A stretch of DNA of 64,000 nucleotides from Anaerolineaceae bacterium (lineage in GTDB: Bacteria > Chloroflexota > Anaerolineae > Anaerolineales > Anaerolineaceae), in NCBI GenBank assembly GCA_011620555.1, contig WOYY01000058.1, positions 1 through 64,000 of the forward strand, given 5' to 3'. The position numbers were made by a program, and so were the translations under genes. Positions 1-9,968 of the stretch are shown one piece after another; position 1 is the stretch's first letter; every line of letters begins with the position of its first letter. The notes beneath the pieces were generated by a model that worked only from the letters and a program-made list of their open reading frames with translations, was not told where the DNA came from and did not search any database.

Positions 1-129
1 GCAATCCAAATGGAGGGATACAAGCGGTTGAAAGAGGGTCAGGAAGTTGAGTTTTCCATAGAAGACGGCCCCAAGGGCCTCCAGGCGGCAAATGTCACCC
101 TGGTTGATGAAGGTCCAGTAGAAGCCTGA
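1..129 (+). CDS. Cold-shock domain protein (CspA family), C-terminal fragment (5' end outside window)
   Basis: Frame 1 reads [42 protein letters not shown], which matches the end of CSD proteins (xEGQxVxFxxxxGxKGxQAANV). Confidence 0.9.
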   Translation, partial: AIQMEGYKRLKEGQEVEFSIEDGPKGLQAANVTLVDEGPVEA

Positions 130-196
130 ACCTGATCGGACAAAAACAATATCCGTTCAGTCCCTAAAAAGGAATTTTAGATCACCCAAAAAAAAT

Positions 197-222
197 AATC
201 GGGTCGCCATTGCGGCCCGATT
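197..222 (-). terminator. Rho-independent terminator (11-bp stem; U-tract on minus-strand side)
   Basis: AATCGGGTCGC-catt-GCGGCCCGATT. The minus-strand transcript continues ATTATTTTTTTTGGG. Lies between convergent cspA (+) and the aminotransferase gene (-). Confidence 0.8.
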
Positions 223-253
223 TGCTGTTTAATCAGACTTCTCAACAAAAAAA

Positions 254-1402
254 TTATCGTTTCGCGAGCGCGGCTTTCATTCTTTCCAGCCCCTCTGCCA
301 ACAAAGCCCGGGGACAGGCAAAGTTCAGACGGACAAACCCTTTCCCCTCCTCGCCAAAACTGGCGCCCTCGTTCAGGCCCACTTTGGCTTCCTTCAGAAA
401 AAATTCCTGGGGGGAGACCGGTAAGTCCAAAGCCCGGCAATCCAGCCAGCCGAGGTAGGTCCCTTCGGGCTTCCAGACCGCAACCCCCGGCAGCTCTGAT
501 TCGACAAAATCGACCAGGTAATCCCGGTTAGCTTCCAGATAGACCAGAACCTCATCCAGCCAGTTCTGCCCATCGCGGTAGGCGGCCAGCGCGGCCTGCG
601 TGCCGAGGATATTGGGGTGCCCCAGCAGCATGGTCATTGAGGTTTGCAGCTTTTTGCGGAGAGCTTCATTTTGGGCCACGTAGACTGAGGTGGATAGCCC
701 GGCCACATTGAAGGTCTTGCTGGGCGCCAAATAGGTCACCGTGCCCGCCGCGATCTCCGGTGAGAGGCTGGCCAGCGGGATATGCCGGCTTTCCGAGTAG
801 ACCAGATCGCCATGAATTTCATCAGAACAGATCAGGACGTCATTCGCCAGGCAGATCTCGGCCATTCGGGTCAGTTCCTCCCGCGTGAAGACCCGCCCCA
901 CGGGGTTGTGCGGGCTGCAGAGGATGAACAGTTTGACGCCGGAAGCGGCCTTGGCCTCAAAATCATCGAAGTCAATCTCATACTTGCCATCGCTCCGCCG
1001 GATCAGGGGGCTGATGACCCGTTCACGGCCAGCCTCTTCGGGCGCAGCCAGGAAGGGCGGGTAGACCGGCGTCTGGATCATCACCTTATCGCCGGGTTCC
1101 GTCAGGCTGTAGATCGCATGGTTAAAGCCTGTGACCACACCTGAGATGAATTCCAGCGCCTCTTCGGCGACGTCCCAGCCCTGCCGCCGCATCAGGTGGG
1201 CCTGGATCGCGCCCTTTAATGCCTTCGGCGGCCAGCCATAACCAAATACGCCGTGCTCCACCCTGGCCTTCAAGACCTCAATCACCGGCTCCGGTGAGCG
1301 GAAATCCATATCCGCCACCCACATCGGCAGGACATCCTCGTCAAACCAATTCCATTTGATGCTCTCTGTGTTTCGGCGGTCGATAATCTGATCAAAATCC
1401 AT
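254..1402 (-). CDS. PLP-dependent aminotransferase, MalY/PatB (cystathionine beta-lyase) family
   Basis: MDFDQIIDRRNTESIKWNWFDEDVLPMWVADMDF..., LAPSKTFNVAGL PLP-lysine motif. ORF track starts at 1441, but ATG 1402 has an AAGGAG RBS. Confidence 0.88.
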   Translation of the reverse strand: MDFDQIIDRRNTESIKWNWFDEDVLPMWVADMDFRSPEPVIEVLKARVEHGVFGYGWPPKALKGAIQAHLMRRQGWDVAEEALEFISGVVTGFNHAIYSLTEPGDKVMIQTPVYPPFLAAPEEAGRERVISPLIRRSDGKYEIDFDDFEAKAASGVKLFILCSPHNPVGRVFTREELTRMAEICLANDVLICSDEIHGDLVYSESRHIPLASLSPEIAAGTVTYLAPSKTFNVAGLSTSVYVAQNEALRKKLQTSMTMLLGHPNILGTQAALAAYRDGQNWLDEVLVYLEANRDYLVDFVESELPGVAVWKPEGTYLGWLDCRALDLPVSPQEFFLKEAKVGLNEGASFGEEGKGFVRLNFACPRALLAEGLERMKAALAKR

Positions 1403-1528
1403 GTTCGCTCCTTTGTGATTAACACCCAAATTATAGTCCAACTCCTGGCTCGCCAGGCATTACGGACGTCCCTATCGAATCTTCAAGGATGGTATACTCA
1501 AACGCAACAAAAGTTCACGGAGTGAAAA

Positions 1529-2434
1529 TTGAATAAGAGTTTCAAGGGTCTCCATAAACTGACCCGCTTCAACGAATATATCTATTTTGTGATCATCACC
1601 ACCCTGCTGGGTATCGCCTCAGCCCGGGGCGAATTGGATTGGCGGTTCCTGATTGTGCTGATTGCCAACTGGATGGCCGTGGGCTTTGCTTTCATGATCA
1701 ATGACATCGAAGATGCCCCGGATGACGCCCTTTCACCCAGCAAGGTCAACCGCAACCCAGTCTCCGCCGGCCTGATCACGCCCAAGACCGCCCGGATCTG
1801 GACCTTCCTGGTTGGCGTTCTTTCCGCCGCCCTCTTCGCCCTGCTGGGCACCACGCCGTTCATCTTGGGCATGGTCAGCCTGATCCTGGGGTATCTCTAT
1901 TCAGCCAAGGCTGTGCGGCTTAAGACTATGGCTCTCTTTGATGTCCTCTCCCACTGCCTGATGCTGGCCGGCCTGCAGTTCCTGACGGGTTATTTCACCT
2001 ACCAAAGCCAGCTCAACCGGCAATGGTTCTGGCCTTTCGCCTTCGTGATGGCGATCTCCATCTATGGCGAAATATACAACGAGATCCGGGATTTTGAAGG
2101 CGACACAGCCGCCAACCTGCACCACACAGCAATCGTTTTAGGCAGTAAAGCCAGCCATGTCCTGATGTTTGGGATCCTGTCGATCGGGATCTTCTCGGGT
2201 CTTGTTTCTTTTTTCCTGATTGACCTGGTTCCGATGTGGGTTTTCCTGGTCATGGCCGGTCTGGCCCTGATCTTCATCCTCCCGCCGGTCATCAAGATCC
2301 GGCACGGGGATGGCAGCATAGCCATCCAAGGCTCCCTGCAAAAACCCCTGGAACGGGCCGCCGCAATCGCCTTATTGTTGCAATTCATCCTGCCCTGGCT
2401 GAACCAGGTGCTGGATTTGGGATTATTCAAATAG
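1529..2434 (+). CDS. UbiA family prenyltransferase
   Basis: Multi-TM; NDIEDAPDD and EIRDFEGD Asp-rich motifs typical of UbiA. TTG start with upstream GGAG. Confidence 0.8.
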   Translation: MNKSFKGLHKLTRFNEYIYFVIITTLLGIASARGELDWRFLIVLIANWMAVGFAFMINDIEDAPDDALSPSKVNRNPVSAGLITPKTARIWTFLVGVLSAALFALLGTTPFILGMVSLILGYLYSAKAVRLKTMALFDVLSHCLMLAGLQFLTGYFTYQSQLNRQWFWPFAFVMAISIYGEIYNEIRDFEGDTAANLHHTAIVLGSKASHVLMFGILSIGIFSGLVSFFLIDLVPMWVFLVMAGLALIFILPPVIKIRHGDGSIAIQGSLQKPLERAAAIALLLQFILPWLNQVLDLGLFK

Positions 2435-2451
2435 ATCAATAAAGGAATAGC

Positions 2452-3351
2452 ATGGCGCAAAGCAACAAACTGCCCCAGCTGGTGCTGGAAGCCCCCAACC
2501 GCTGGCAGGATTACGAACTGCTGGATACCGGCGAAGGTCAGGCCCTGGAACGGATCGGCGCCTATTCTTTGATCCGCCCGGAACCTCAGGCAATCTGGTC
2601 CAAAGCGCTGCCCGCCAGTGAGTGGAAAAAAGCGGATGCGGAGATGGTCTCCACCGGCGGCGAGTCGGGTGGAGATTGGAATTTCCGGCACGATATTAAA
2701 CAACCCTGGTGGATCGATTATCACGGCCTGCAGGCGGAAATCCGACTCCATAAATCCCGGCATATCGGCGTTTTCCCCGAACAGGCCAGTCAATGGGACT
2801 GGATCGAAGACCAGATCAAAACGGCTGGCCGCCCAATCAAGGTCATCAACCTCTTTGGCTACACCGGCATGGCGACCGCCGCGGCCGCGCGAGCCGGCGC
2901 AGAGGTCACCCATGTGGACGCTTCCAAGCATGCTGTGGCCTGGGCCAGCCGCAATCTCCAGCACTCCGGCCTGGCCAAAGCGCCCGTGCGTTGGCTGGTG
3001 GAAGATGCCCGGAAGTACCTGCGCCGGGAAGCCAAACGGCAGTCCTATTACGACGGCCTCATCCTGGACCCGCCCAAATTCGGGCGCGGGCCGGATGGCA
3101 AAGTGTGGAGTTATTTCGAGGACATCTCCGAATTGCTCGATCTCTGCCGGCGGGTGCTCTCACGCAAGCCCCGCTTCATCTGCCTGACTTCCTACGCCAT
3201 TCAGGCCTCCGCGCTGGTTCCCCATCAGGCTTTGGAAGAAATGATCGCCCCCTTCGGTGGGCAGGTGATCAGCGGCGAACTGGTCACGGTTGAAAAAAGC
3301 AAGGGGAGGATCCTATCCCACTCCCTTTATTCCCGTTGGACATCCGATTGA
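2452..3351 (+). CDS. Class I SAM-dependent methyltransferase (RlmI/RlmK-like)
   Basis: VINLFGYTGMATAAAARAGAEVTHVDASKHAVAWA SAM-binding region and LILDPPKFGRGP motif. Confidence 0.8.
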   Translation: MAQSNKLPQLVLEAPNRWQDYELLDTGEGQALERIGAYSLIRPEPQAIWSKALPASEWKKADAEMVSTGGESGGDWNFRHDIKQPWWIDYHGLQAEIRLHKSRHIGVFPEQASQWDWIEDQIKTAGRPIKVINLFGYTGMATAAAARAGAEVTHVDASKHAVAWASRNLQHSGLAKAPVRWLVEDARKYLRREAKRQSYYDGLILDPPKFGRGPDGKVWSYFEDISELLDLCRRVLSRKPRFICLTSYAIQASALVPHQALEEMIAPFGGQVISGELVTVEKSKGRILSHSLYSRWTSD

Positions 3352-3366
3352 TGGAACGGAGGACTC

Positions 3367-4212
3367 ATGATGAACAAAGATAAGCGCTTTGCCCTGATCG
3401 GCCCGGGTGTGATGGCGGAAGCCATCATCAGCGGACTGATCCGTGAAAGCGTCATTCCCGCCAGCAACATCATCGCGGCCGGCCCGCGGCAGGAACGCCT
3501 GGATGAATTATCTGAGCGTTACGGCATTCAGACCAATCCCGACAATGCCAAAGCCGTGCAGGATGCCGATGTGGTGATTCTCTGTGTCAAACCGCAGAAG
3601 CTGAGCGAAGTAACAAACGACTTAAAAAGCCAGGTTCCCTCAGGGGCGCTGGTGATCTCGATCGTTGCTGGGGCAACATTGCAACAGTTGATGAGTGGCC
3701 TGGATCACCATTGTGTGGTCCGTTCAATGCCCAACACCCCGGCCCAGGTTGGCGAAGGGATGACAGTCTGGACCCAGAGCGAGGCCATCTCTCAGGAGCA
3801 GCACGATCTGGCCCAACAGGTCCTCGCGGCTCTCGGGCGGGAGATCTTCGTTGAAGATGAGAGTTATATTGACATGGCAACCGCTGTCTCCGGCACCGGC
3901 CCGGCTTATGTCTTCCTCTTTCTGGAAGCGATGATCGATTCCGGAGTCCATCTAGGCCTGCCCCGCCGGATTGCGGAGGAAATGGTTGTCCAGACCATCC
4001 AGGGTTCGATGGTCTATTACACCCAAAACCAATCCCACCCTGCCCGGCTGCGCAACCAGGTCACTTCTCCCGGCGGCACCTCGGCCACCGCACTCTACTA
4101 TCTGGAGAAAATGGGCTTCCGCACGGCCATCTCCCGGGCGATCTGGGCGGCCTTCACCCGGTCGCAGGAACTCGGCAAGGGGCAGAAACACCAGGACCCG
4201 GAAAATATCTAG
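3367..4212 (+). CDS. proC: Pyrroline-5-carboxylate reductase
   Basis: Rossmann N-terminus IGPGVMAEAIISGL, CVKPQ, VRSMPNTPAQVGEGMT, SGTGPAYVFLFLEAM, VTSPGGTSATAL. Confidence 0.93.
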   Translation: MMNKDKRFALIGPGVMAEAIISGLIRESVIPASNIIAAGPRQERLDELSERYGIQTNPDNAKAVQDADVVILCVKPQKLSEVTNDLKSQVPSGALVISIVAGATLQQLMSGLDHHCVVRSMPNTPAQVGEGMTVWTQSEAISQEQHDLAQQVLAALGREIFVEDESYIDMATAVSGTGPAYVFLFLEAMIDSGVHLGLPRRIAEEMVVQTIQGSMVYYTQNQSHPARLRNQVTSPGGTSATALYYLEKMGFRTAISRAIWAAFTRSQELGKGQKHQDPENI

Positions 4213-4221
4213 GATGGCGGC

Positions 4222-4713
4222 ATGGAAGACCCTTTGATTGAGATCTCCCAGCAACTCGGTCGGGCCCTCACAGAGCAGAAGCTAACCATCGCCACGGCGG
4301 AATCCTGCACGGGCGGTCTGCTGGGGCACCTGCTGACCAGCATCTCCGGTTCCTCCGGCTATTACCTCGGAGGGGTGATCGCCTATAGCAACGCAGTTAA
4401 GGAATCTTGCCTCGACGTCCGGCATGAGACCCTGGCGGCCCATGGCGCGGTGAGCGAACAGACCGCCAAAGAAATGGCCGCCGGTGTGCGGGAGCGGATG
4501 GGCAGCGATATTGGCATCTCCACCACCGGGATCGCCGGCCCAGCCGGCGGCACCCCGGAAAAACCAGTCGGCCTGGTCTTCATCGGGATCAGCACCGCCG
4601 AAGAGACGGTTGCGATTGAATGTCATTTCAAGGGCGGCCGGGGAGAGATCAAAGAGAGCACCGCCCGAACTTTGCTGAATGAAGTTTATAAGAAATTCAA
4701 CTCAAGGGTTTAA
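4222..4713 (+). CDS. CinA C-terminal domain protein / nicotinamide-nucleotide amidohydrolase (PncC-like)
   Basis: IATAESCTGGLLGHLLTSISGSSGYYLGGVIAYSNAVK ... GIAGPAGGTPEKPVGLVFIG. Confidence 0.92.
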   Translation: MEDPLIEISQQLGRALTEQKLTIATAESCTGGLLGHLLTSISGSSGYYLGGVIAYSNAVKESCLDVRHETLAAHGAVSEQTAKEMAAGVRERMGSDIGISTTGIAGPAGGTPEKPVGLVFIGISTAEETVAIECHFKGGRGEIKESTARTLLNEVYKKFNSRV

Positions 4714-4726
4714 GGAGGAAACGGAC

Positions 4727-5962
4727 ATGGGCTTTGAAAAGAAAAAAGTCCTGATTCTGACGGCGGATGCCGGCTTGGGACACCGTTCAGCATCCGACGC
4801 GTTGCGGGATGCCCTCCAGATCCAATACGGCGATGCCTGCGAAGTGACGATCAATAACCCCCTGGACCACCCCAAAACGCCCAAATTCCTGAAGAAGAGT
4901 CAGTCAGACTACGACGAGATCATCAAACACCTGCCCAATCTTTATAAAGTAGGTTATGAGGTCAGCGATGGGACCCTCCCCGTCAATTTGATCGAAGGCG
5001 GGCTGATCGTCGCCCTCTACATCCCGATGCACGAGATCATCCTTGAGCACCAGCCCGATCTGGTCCTGCTCACCTATCCAATGTACCAGGCCCCTCTGAA
5101 TGCGGTCCTTGCACTAAATCCCAAATTGCAGTTCCCAATTGTGACAACCATCACGGACCTCGTGACCGTCCACCATGTCTGGTTCGACCCGAACGTCACC
5201 CGCTGCGCTGTGCCCACGGAAGAGGTCTGGCAACTGGCTCTAAACGCTGGCTTGACTGAAGATCAGATCATCAAAACGGGCATCCCGGTCAATCCCCAAA
5301 TCAGCGCGTTAAAACAAATCGACCCGCAGGACTTGCGGCGCGAGCTGGGATGGGACGAGAACCTGACCCCTATCCTGGTGGTCGGCAGCCCCAGGATGTC
5401 CACCAGCGGGGAGCTTTTGCTCGCCCTGGACCAAGCAGAGGCGGATTTCCAGTTAATTTTGGTTGCTGGGGGCAATGAAAAATTGCACGATCAGATCCAG
5501 CGGACCGAGTGGCAGCACCCTGTCAAAATTTATAATTTTGTGGATGACCTTCCGAAGATGATGCGGGCCGCGGGAATGGTTGTCTGCAAGGCGGGCGGCC
5601 TAATCGTGACGGAATCGCTGGCCTCCGGACTCCCCCTGCTCTTGGTGGAGGCTTTACCCGGTCAGGAAATCGGCAATGCCGACTACGTGGTCGCCAACGG
5701 GGCTGGCGAATTTCACACTGACCCGGATGAAGTCCGCGCTACTGTGACAAAATGGCTGGCGGATGATGGCAGGCTCCTCAGGCAAAGGTCAGAGCATGCC
5801 GCCCGGATCGGCAAACCCGAAGCAGCCATTGAGATCGTGGATGAAGCCTGGGCTTTGCTGGGAAAAGGACCTGACTCAGCGCCTGCAGCGCACCGGCTTG
5901 CCCGGGCGCTGCGCGTGATGGACCTGCTATCCAGGTTCGACATCATTCCGAATGGCAAATAA
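4727..5962 (+). CDS. Glycosyltransferase, MGDG synthase/MurG-like (processive lipid glycosyltransferase type)
   Basis: VLILTADAGLGHRSASDALRDAL N-terminal motif, C-terminal VVCKAGGLIVTESLASGLPLLL. ATG 4727 with GGAGG RBS preferred over 4679. Confidence 0.8.
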   Translation: MGFEKKKVLILTADAGLGHRSASDALRDALQIQYGDACEVTINNPLDHPKTPKFLKKSQSDYDEIIKHLPNLYKVGYEVSDGTLPVNLIEGGLIVALYIPMHEIILEHQPDLVLLTYPMYQAPLNAVLALNPKLQFPIVTTITDLVTVHHVWFDPNVTRCAVPTEEVWQLALNAGLTEDQIIKTGIPVNPQISALKQIDPQDLRRELGWDENLTPILVVGSPRMSTSGELLLALDQAEADFQLILVAGGNEKLHDQIQRTEWQHPVKIYNFVDDLPKMMRAAGMVVCKAGGLIVTESLASGLPLLLVEALPGQEIGNADYVVANGAGEFHTDPDEVRATVTKWLADDGRLLRQRSEHAARIGKPEAAIEIVDEAWALLGKGPDSAPAAHRLARALRVMDLLSRFDIIPNGK

Positions 5963-5969
5963 CGGCTGA

Positions 5970-7283
5970 TTAGGCTCCTTTGTTTTGCGGGACCGGCGCC
6001 ACCAGCACCCGATCCACCCGCCGTCCATCCATATCCACCACTTCAAACTGGTAATTGTCATAGGTGAATTTTGCGCCGGTCTTCGGGATGCGGCCAAGTT
6101 CACTCATCACAAACCCGCTCAGAGTTTGATAGCCCGCGCGATCCTCGCTGGGCATCACGTGGATATTCAATATTTCCTTCAATTCGTCGATCGCAATCAG
6201 GCCGTCAAACAGCCAGGAGCCATCCTCGCGCTGCACGGCTATATAATCGGTGTCTGTGCCGTCTTCAGGGATCTCGCCCACAATCGCTTCAAGAATGTCG
6301 TAGTCTGTGACCATACCGATGATGCCGCCGAACTCATCCACCACCAAAGCCAGGTGGACGCCGCTGGTTTGGATATTTTCCAGCGCTTTGAGGGCAGCCA
6401 TGTTTTCCGGGACGTAAATCGGTTCCTGGATGTAATCGCGCAGGTTCAAATCCGTCTCGTTCAGCGAGTGACCCAGGAGGTCCCGGATCTGGATATAGCC
6501 GAGGACATTGTCCAGATTGCCATCCGCCACCGGAATGCGGGAATGGGGCGTTTCCATGATCTGCTGCCAGATTTCGGTCATCGGGCTGTTGATATCTAGC
6601 CAGGCCATTTCCATCCGGGAGGTCATGATCGCTTCCACCCGCCGGTCGCCCAGCCGAAAGATGCCTGAGAACATATCCCGCTCGACATCCTCAATCACAC
6701 CAATCTCACGGCCCTCATCGATAAAACCTCTGATCTCTTCCTCGGTGATAGATGGGCCTGAATCCGTGTTGATATGGAGGATTTTCAGGCCGACATTGGT
6801 TGAGATGCTGAGCAATCTGGTGAGCGGCCGGAAGACCTTGGTCATCACGAAAATGATCGGCGAAAGCCGGACGACGACAGCCTCCGGTTTACTCACCGCC
6901 AGCCGCTTCGGGATCAGTTCGCCCATCACAATCGAGAAATAAGTGATCACCGCCACGACCATGACCAGTGCGATCAAGTCAGCCTGCGGCGCCAGCCAGG
7001 AGACCTGCTCCAGCTGCCGTGCCACCGGGTTAGCCAGTGTGGCACCACCGATACCGCCTGCCAGCGTGTCAATCAGCGTAATCATGATCTGGACCGTGGA
7101 TAAATACTGCTGGTTAGGATCAGCCAATAATGTCAGTGTCTGTTTCGCTCCCACACTGCCCGCTTCCACCCGCTGCTGCAGGCGCGTCTTCCGGGCGGCC
7201 ACCATCGCGATCTCGTACATTGCAAAGATCGCGTTGAAGAAAAAGAGAACAAAAATGAGAATGATATTGACATAAATAGGCAT
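5970..7283 (-). CDS. CNNM/CBS-domain membrane transporter (hemolysin C / CorC family)
   Basis: N-terminal DUF21 TM domain, MTSRMEMAWLD CBS pair, VVDEFGGIIGMVTDYDILEAIVGEI, C-terminal transporter-associated domain. Confidence 0.9.
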   Translation of the reverse strand: MPIYVNIILIFVLFFFNAIFAMYEIAMVAARKTRLQQRVEAGSVGAKQTLTLLADPNQQYLSTVQIMITLIDTLAGGIGGATLANPVARQLEQVSWLAPQADLIALVMVVAVITYFSIVMGELIPKRLAVSKPEAVVVRLSPIIFVMTKVFRPLTRLLSISTNVGLKILHINTDSGPSITEEEIRGFIDEGREIGVIEDVERDMFSGIFRLGDRRVEAIMTSRMEMAWLDINSPMTEIWQQIMETPHSRIPVADGNLDNVLGYIQIRDLLGHSLNETDLNLRDYIQEPIYVPENMAALKALENIQTSGVHLALVVDEFGGIIGMVTDYDILEAIVGEIPEDGTDTDYIAVQREDGSWLFDGLIAIDELKEILNIHVMPSEDRAGYQTLSGFVMSELGRIPKTGAKFTYDNYQFEVVDMDGRRVDRVLVAPVPQNKGA

Positions 7284-7367
7284 TGATACTACGACTTTCC
7301 TTTCAATCGAGTGCTCTTATTTTACCGTCAATTCCACTCGGACCGATTTTCAGGGGTAAAAAGGAAG

Positions 7368-8015
7368 TCATTGAGATAAATCTTTGACCATCCAGCGATA
7401 GCCCGCCCCCGCCATCTTGACGCGGCGGTTGGATTCGAGGTACATCGCGGTGGTCTTAAACCCCGCACTTTCATACAGCGCTTTAGCAACCTTGTTCTCG
7501 ATCGCAACCCTCAAGACCAGCCTCTTCAGGCCGGCTTCCTTTGCTTTTTCTTCGGCCTGGGCCAGGATCTGCCCGCCAATCCCCTTGCCGCGATAGCCCT
7601 GCTTAACGGCCAGATTGCCAATCACATAATCCCGCCGCTTGACATTCTTCATAAACAACAGCGGCCAGGTGCGCACGACCAGCGCAATCTTCCCCCGCAG
7701 CCGGTATTGCTTGAGGACCAGGCGGTCTGCCCGGCGGTCCAGCTTTGCCAGTCGGCTGGCCGGGTAGGCGACCAGAACGCCCACGATCCGACCCCGATGG
7801 ATGGCCAGGCTGGTTTCCTCAAAGCTCAAACGGTGTCCGGGCATCCTGAAGATCTTCTCCAAAATCGCCCTGGCGCGCGCCTCGCTGCCAAGGCCGATGG
7901 TGAAGGTAGCGACCTGGGGAAAGGTCTCATAAATCAGACCGCTGGCCACTTTTGCGTCCTCGGGCCTTGCCGGCCGAAAGCTAAGTTCTGTGGGTTTTAT
8001 CGTCACTTTTGCCAT
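7368..8015 (-). CDS. GNAT family N-acetyltransferase
   Basis: IGNLAVKQGYRGKGIGGQILAQAEEKAKEAGLKRLVLRVAIENKVAKALYESAGF acetyl-CoA binding motif. Confidence 0.88.
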   Translation of the reverse strand: MAKVTIKPTELSFRPARPEDAKVASGLIYETFPQVATFTIGLGSEARARAILEKIFRMPGHRLSFEETSLAIHRGRIVGVLVAYPASRLAKLDRRADRLVLKQYRLRGKIALVVRTWPLLFMKNVKRRDYVIGNLAVKQGYRGKGIGGQILAQAEEKAKEAGLKRLVLRVAIENKVAKALYESAGFKTTAMYLESNRRVKMAGAGYRWMVKDLSQ

Positions 8016-8037
8016 CTTTCGCTCAGCATTTATCCCC

Positions 8038-8769
8038 TTAGGTGATCAAATCATCCGGCAGGTGGTCCACCTTGTTCAGGTAGGCCATCATCACCCGGCC
8101 ATCATCCCGGATATCCACCCGGCTGATCGCCGTATTACTCAGGTGGAACCAGTAGGATTGGGACTCAATATCATAAAATGCGCCCAAGATCCGGCTGAAG
8201 ATCCCGCCGTGCATCACAATCCCCACCCGATGGTCCGTTCCGCCATGGTCCTTTAATAACTGTTCCACAATCGCCCTGGCGCGCCGGCCATACTGCTCAC
8301 GGGGTTCTTTCTCCCGGTTCCACCAGCCTTCCTCCGGCAGGTCATCAGGGAGAATTAATTCGGGGAAATTCGTCTCAAAATACGAGCGCCCTTTTCCGGG
8401 CAGGCCGTTCCAAATGATCTCTTCGCCCTGCTTTTCAGCCAGGAAAACGCCGCCGTTCTCATGGACCTCCGGCCAGGCCACCAGCGGAAGCCCCGTCTTA
8501 CGGGCAATCGGCAGCGCGGTCTGAACGGCGCGGGTCATCAGCGAACAATGGAGATGGGTCAGCCCAAAGCCGCCCCGGTTCTGCAAGTCATTGCCGCCTG
8601 CGGGTTCCGGCCGGGCCAAAAAGTCCGCCACCAGGTCCGCCTGACGCTGGCCATTGGGCGTCAGCTTGGGGTCTTCAACGCGTTGAAAGAGATAGTCCTT
8701 GCGGTCCACCGTGTCCATAATGTGGTTATTCTGAGGCTGTCCATGGCGAATAAAGTAAAACTGCAGCAA
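8038..8769 (-). CDS. Histidine phosphatase (phosphoglycerate mutase-like) family protein
   Basis: FYFIRHGQPQNN catalytic RHG motif, MTRAVQTA, VMHGGIFSRIL. Confidence 0.87.
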   Translation of the reverse strand: MLQFYFIRHGQPQNNHIMDTVDRKDYLFQRVEDPKLTPNGQRQADLVADFLARPEPAGGNDLQNRGGFGLTHLHCSLMTRAVQTALPIARKTGLPLVAWPEVHENGGVFLAEKQGEEIIWNGLPGKGRSYFETNFPELILPDDLPEEGWWNREKEPREQYGRRARAIVEQLLKDHGGTDHRVGIVMHGGIFSRILGAFYDIESQSYWFHLSNTAISRVDIRDDGRVMMAYLNKVDHLPDDLIT

Positions 8770-8772
8770 TGT

Positions 8773-9807
8773 TCACTCCCGTAATTGATGATAGGTCCGG
8801 GCCTCTTCGATCAAGGCGGATATATCCTTGGACTGGTCCGGCCCCTTGCCGTAGTGATCGGGATAGTCCGCCTCACCACTCAGAGCGGCCAGGCTGGCCT
8901 GAAGGTTATCACTCAGCGCCAGGGGATCGTAGCCGCCTTCCAAAACGAAGACAGCCCGGCCGCCACAATAGGTTTCAGCGAGGTCCATGACCTTCTGTGT
9001 GAGTCGATAAAAGCCTTCCGTATTGACCGTCAGGCTGGTGAGCGGGTCGGAAAAATGGGCGTCGAACCCCGCGCAGACGAACAGCATCTTCGGCTGGAAG
9101 GCTTTCAGCCAGGGTTCGACCACCTGGTCAATGAGCCGCGTGAACACTTTTGTGCCGGAAAACGCCGGTACAGGGAGATTCACCAGCCGGCCCCTGGCAT
9201 GGGGCGCCGCTTCAAGGTGTCCCGTCCCGGGATAAAGCCCCTCTTCGTGGATCGAGCAATACGCCACCTGCTCGGTCTGCCGAAAGATATCCTCGACCCC
9301 GTTCCCATGATGGGCGTCAAAGTCGAAGACTGCAACCTTGCCCATCCCGCTGATCACGGCATCCGCCGCGGCAACCGCGAGGTTATTGAACAGGCAAAAC
9401 CCCATTGGGTGGTCGTGCACCGCGTGGTGCCCCGGTGGGCGGACGATGGCAAACCCCCGCCCGGCGCTGGCGCGCATGACCTTCCGGCTGACCGCCAGGG
9501 TCGCCCCCACCGCGCCCAGGGCCGCCTGGTAACTGGCCGGCGTCACGTAGGTTGGCGCTTGATCAATTTCATGAGGGGGGTTTTGGGTTTCCTGCTGGAG
9601 GTTTTCGATCATCCTTTGGGAATGGGCGGCCATCAAATCCTCCAGCCGTGCCGGTGCATAATCCAGCCTTTGCATTGCTGGATAAGGGGACTGGGCAATC
9701 CAATCCTTAAAATAGCCGAAACGGTTCGGGGATTCGGGATGGCCGGGATAGGCGTGCTCCGGCGCATCCTGATAAGTCCAGTAGACAATCGAATGTTTAT
9801 CACTCAT
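8773..9807 (-). CDS. Histone deacetylase-like (class II HDAC / acetylpolyamine amidohydrolase) family protein
   Basis: RPPGHHAVHDHPMGFCLFNNLAVAA, VFDFDAHHGNGVEDIF, FVCAGFDAHFSDPL, LEGGYD. Confidence 0.9.
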   Translation of the reverse strand: MSDKHSIVYWTYQDAPEHAYPGHPESPNRFGYFKDWIAQSPYPAMQRLDYAPARLEDLMAAHSQRMIENLQQETQNPPHEIDQAPTYVTPASYQAALGAVGATLAVSRKVMRASAGRGFAIVRPPGHHAVHDHPMGFCLFNNLAVAAADAVISGMGKVAVFDFDAHHGNGVEDIFRQTEQVAYCSIHEEGLYPGTGHLEAAPHARGRLVNLPVPAFSGTKVFTRLIDQVVEPWLKAFQPKMLFVCAGFDAHFSDPLTSLTVNTEGFYRLTQKVMDLAETYCGGRAVFVLEGGYDPLALSDNLQASLAALSGEADYPDHYGKGPDQSKDISALIEEARTYHQLRE

Positions 9808-9968
9808 CATTTCTTTGCAGGGACTAGTATACCGCAAAGGCCCTGCGCCTGCCGGTCCTCTCTAAAAGTGGCTTGGGTTTAAATTGCCTATGCGAAATCA
9901 ATTCCTTTGGCGAAAGTGGTATAATCCCTACGTTAATTTCTATATCCTGAATGAGATTGAACTCCAAT

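Noticed and set aside
8785-9882. 365-aa plus-strand ORF
   Set aside because: Antisense to the HDAC-like gene, which has clear catalytic motifs.
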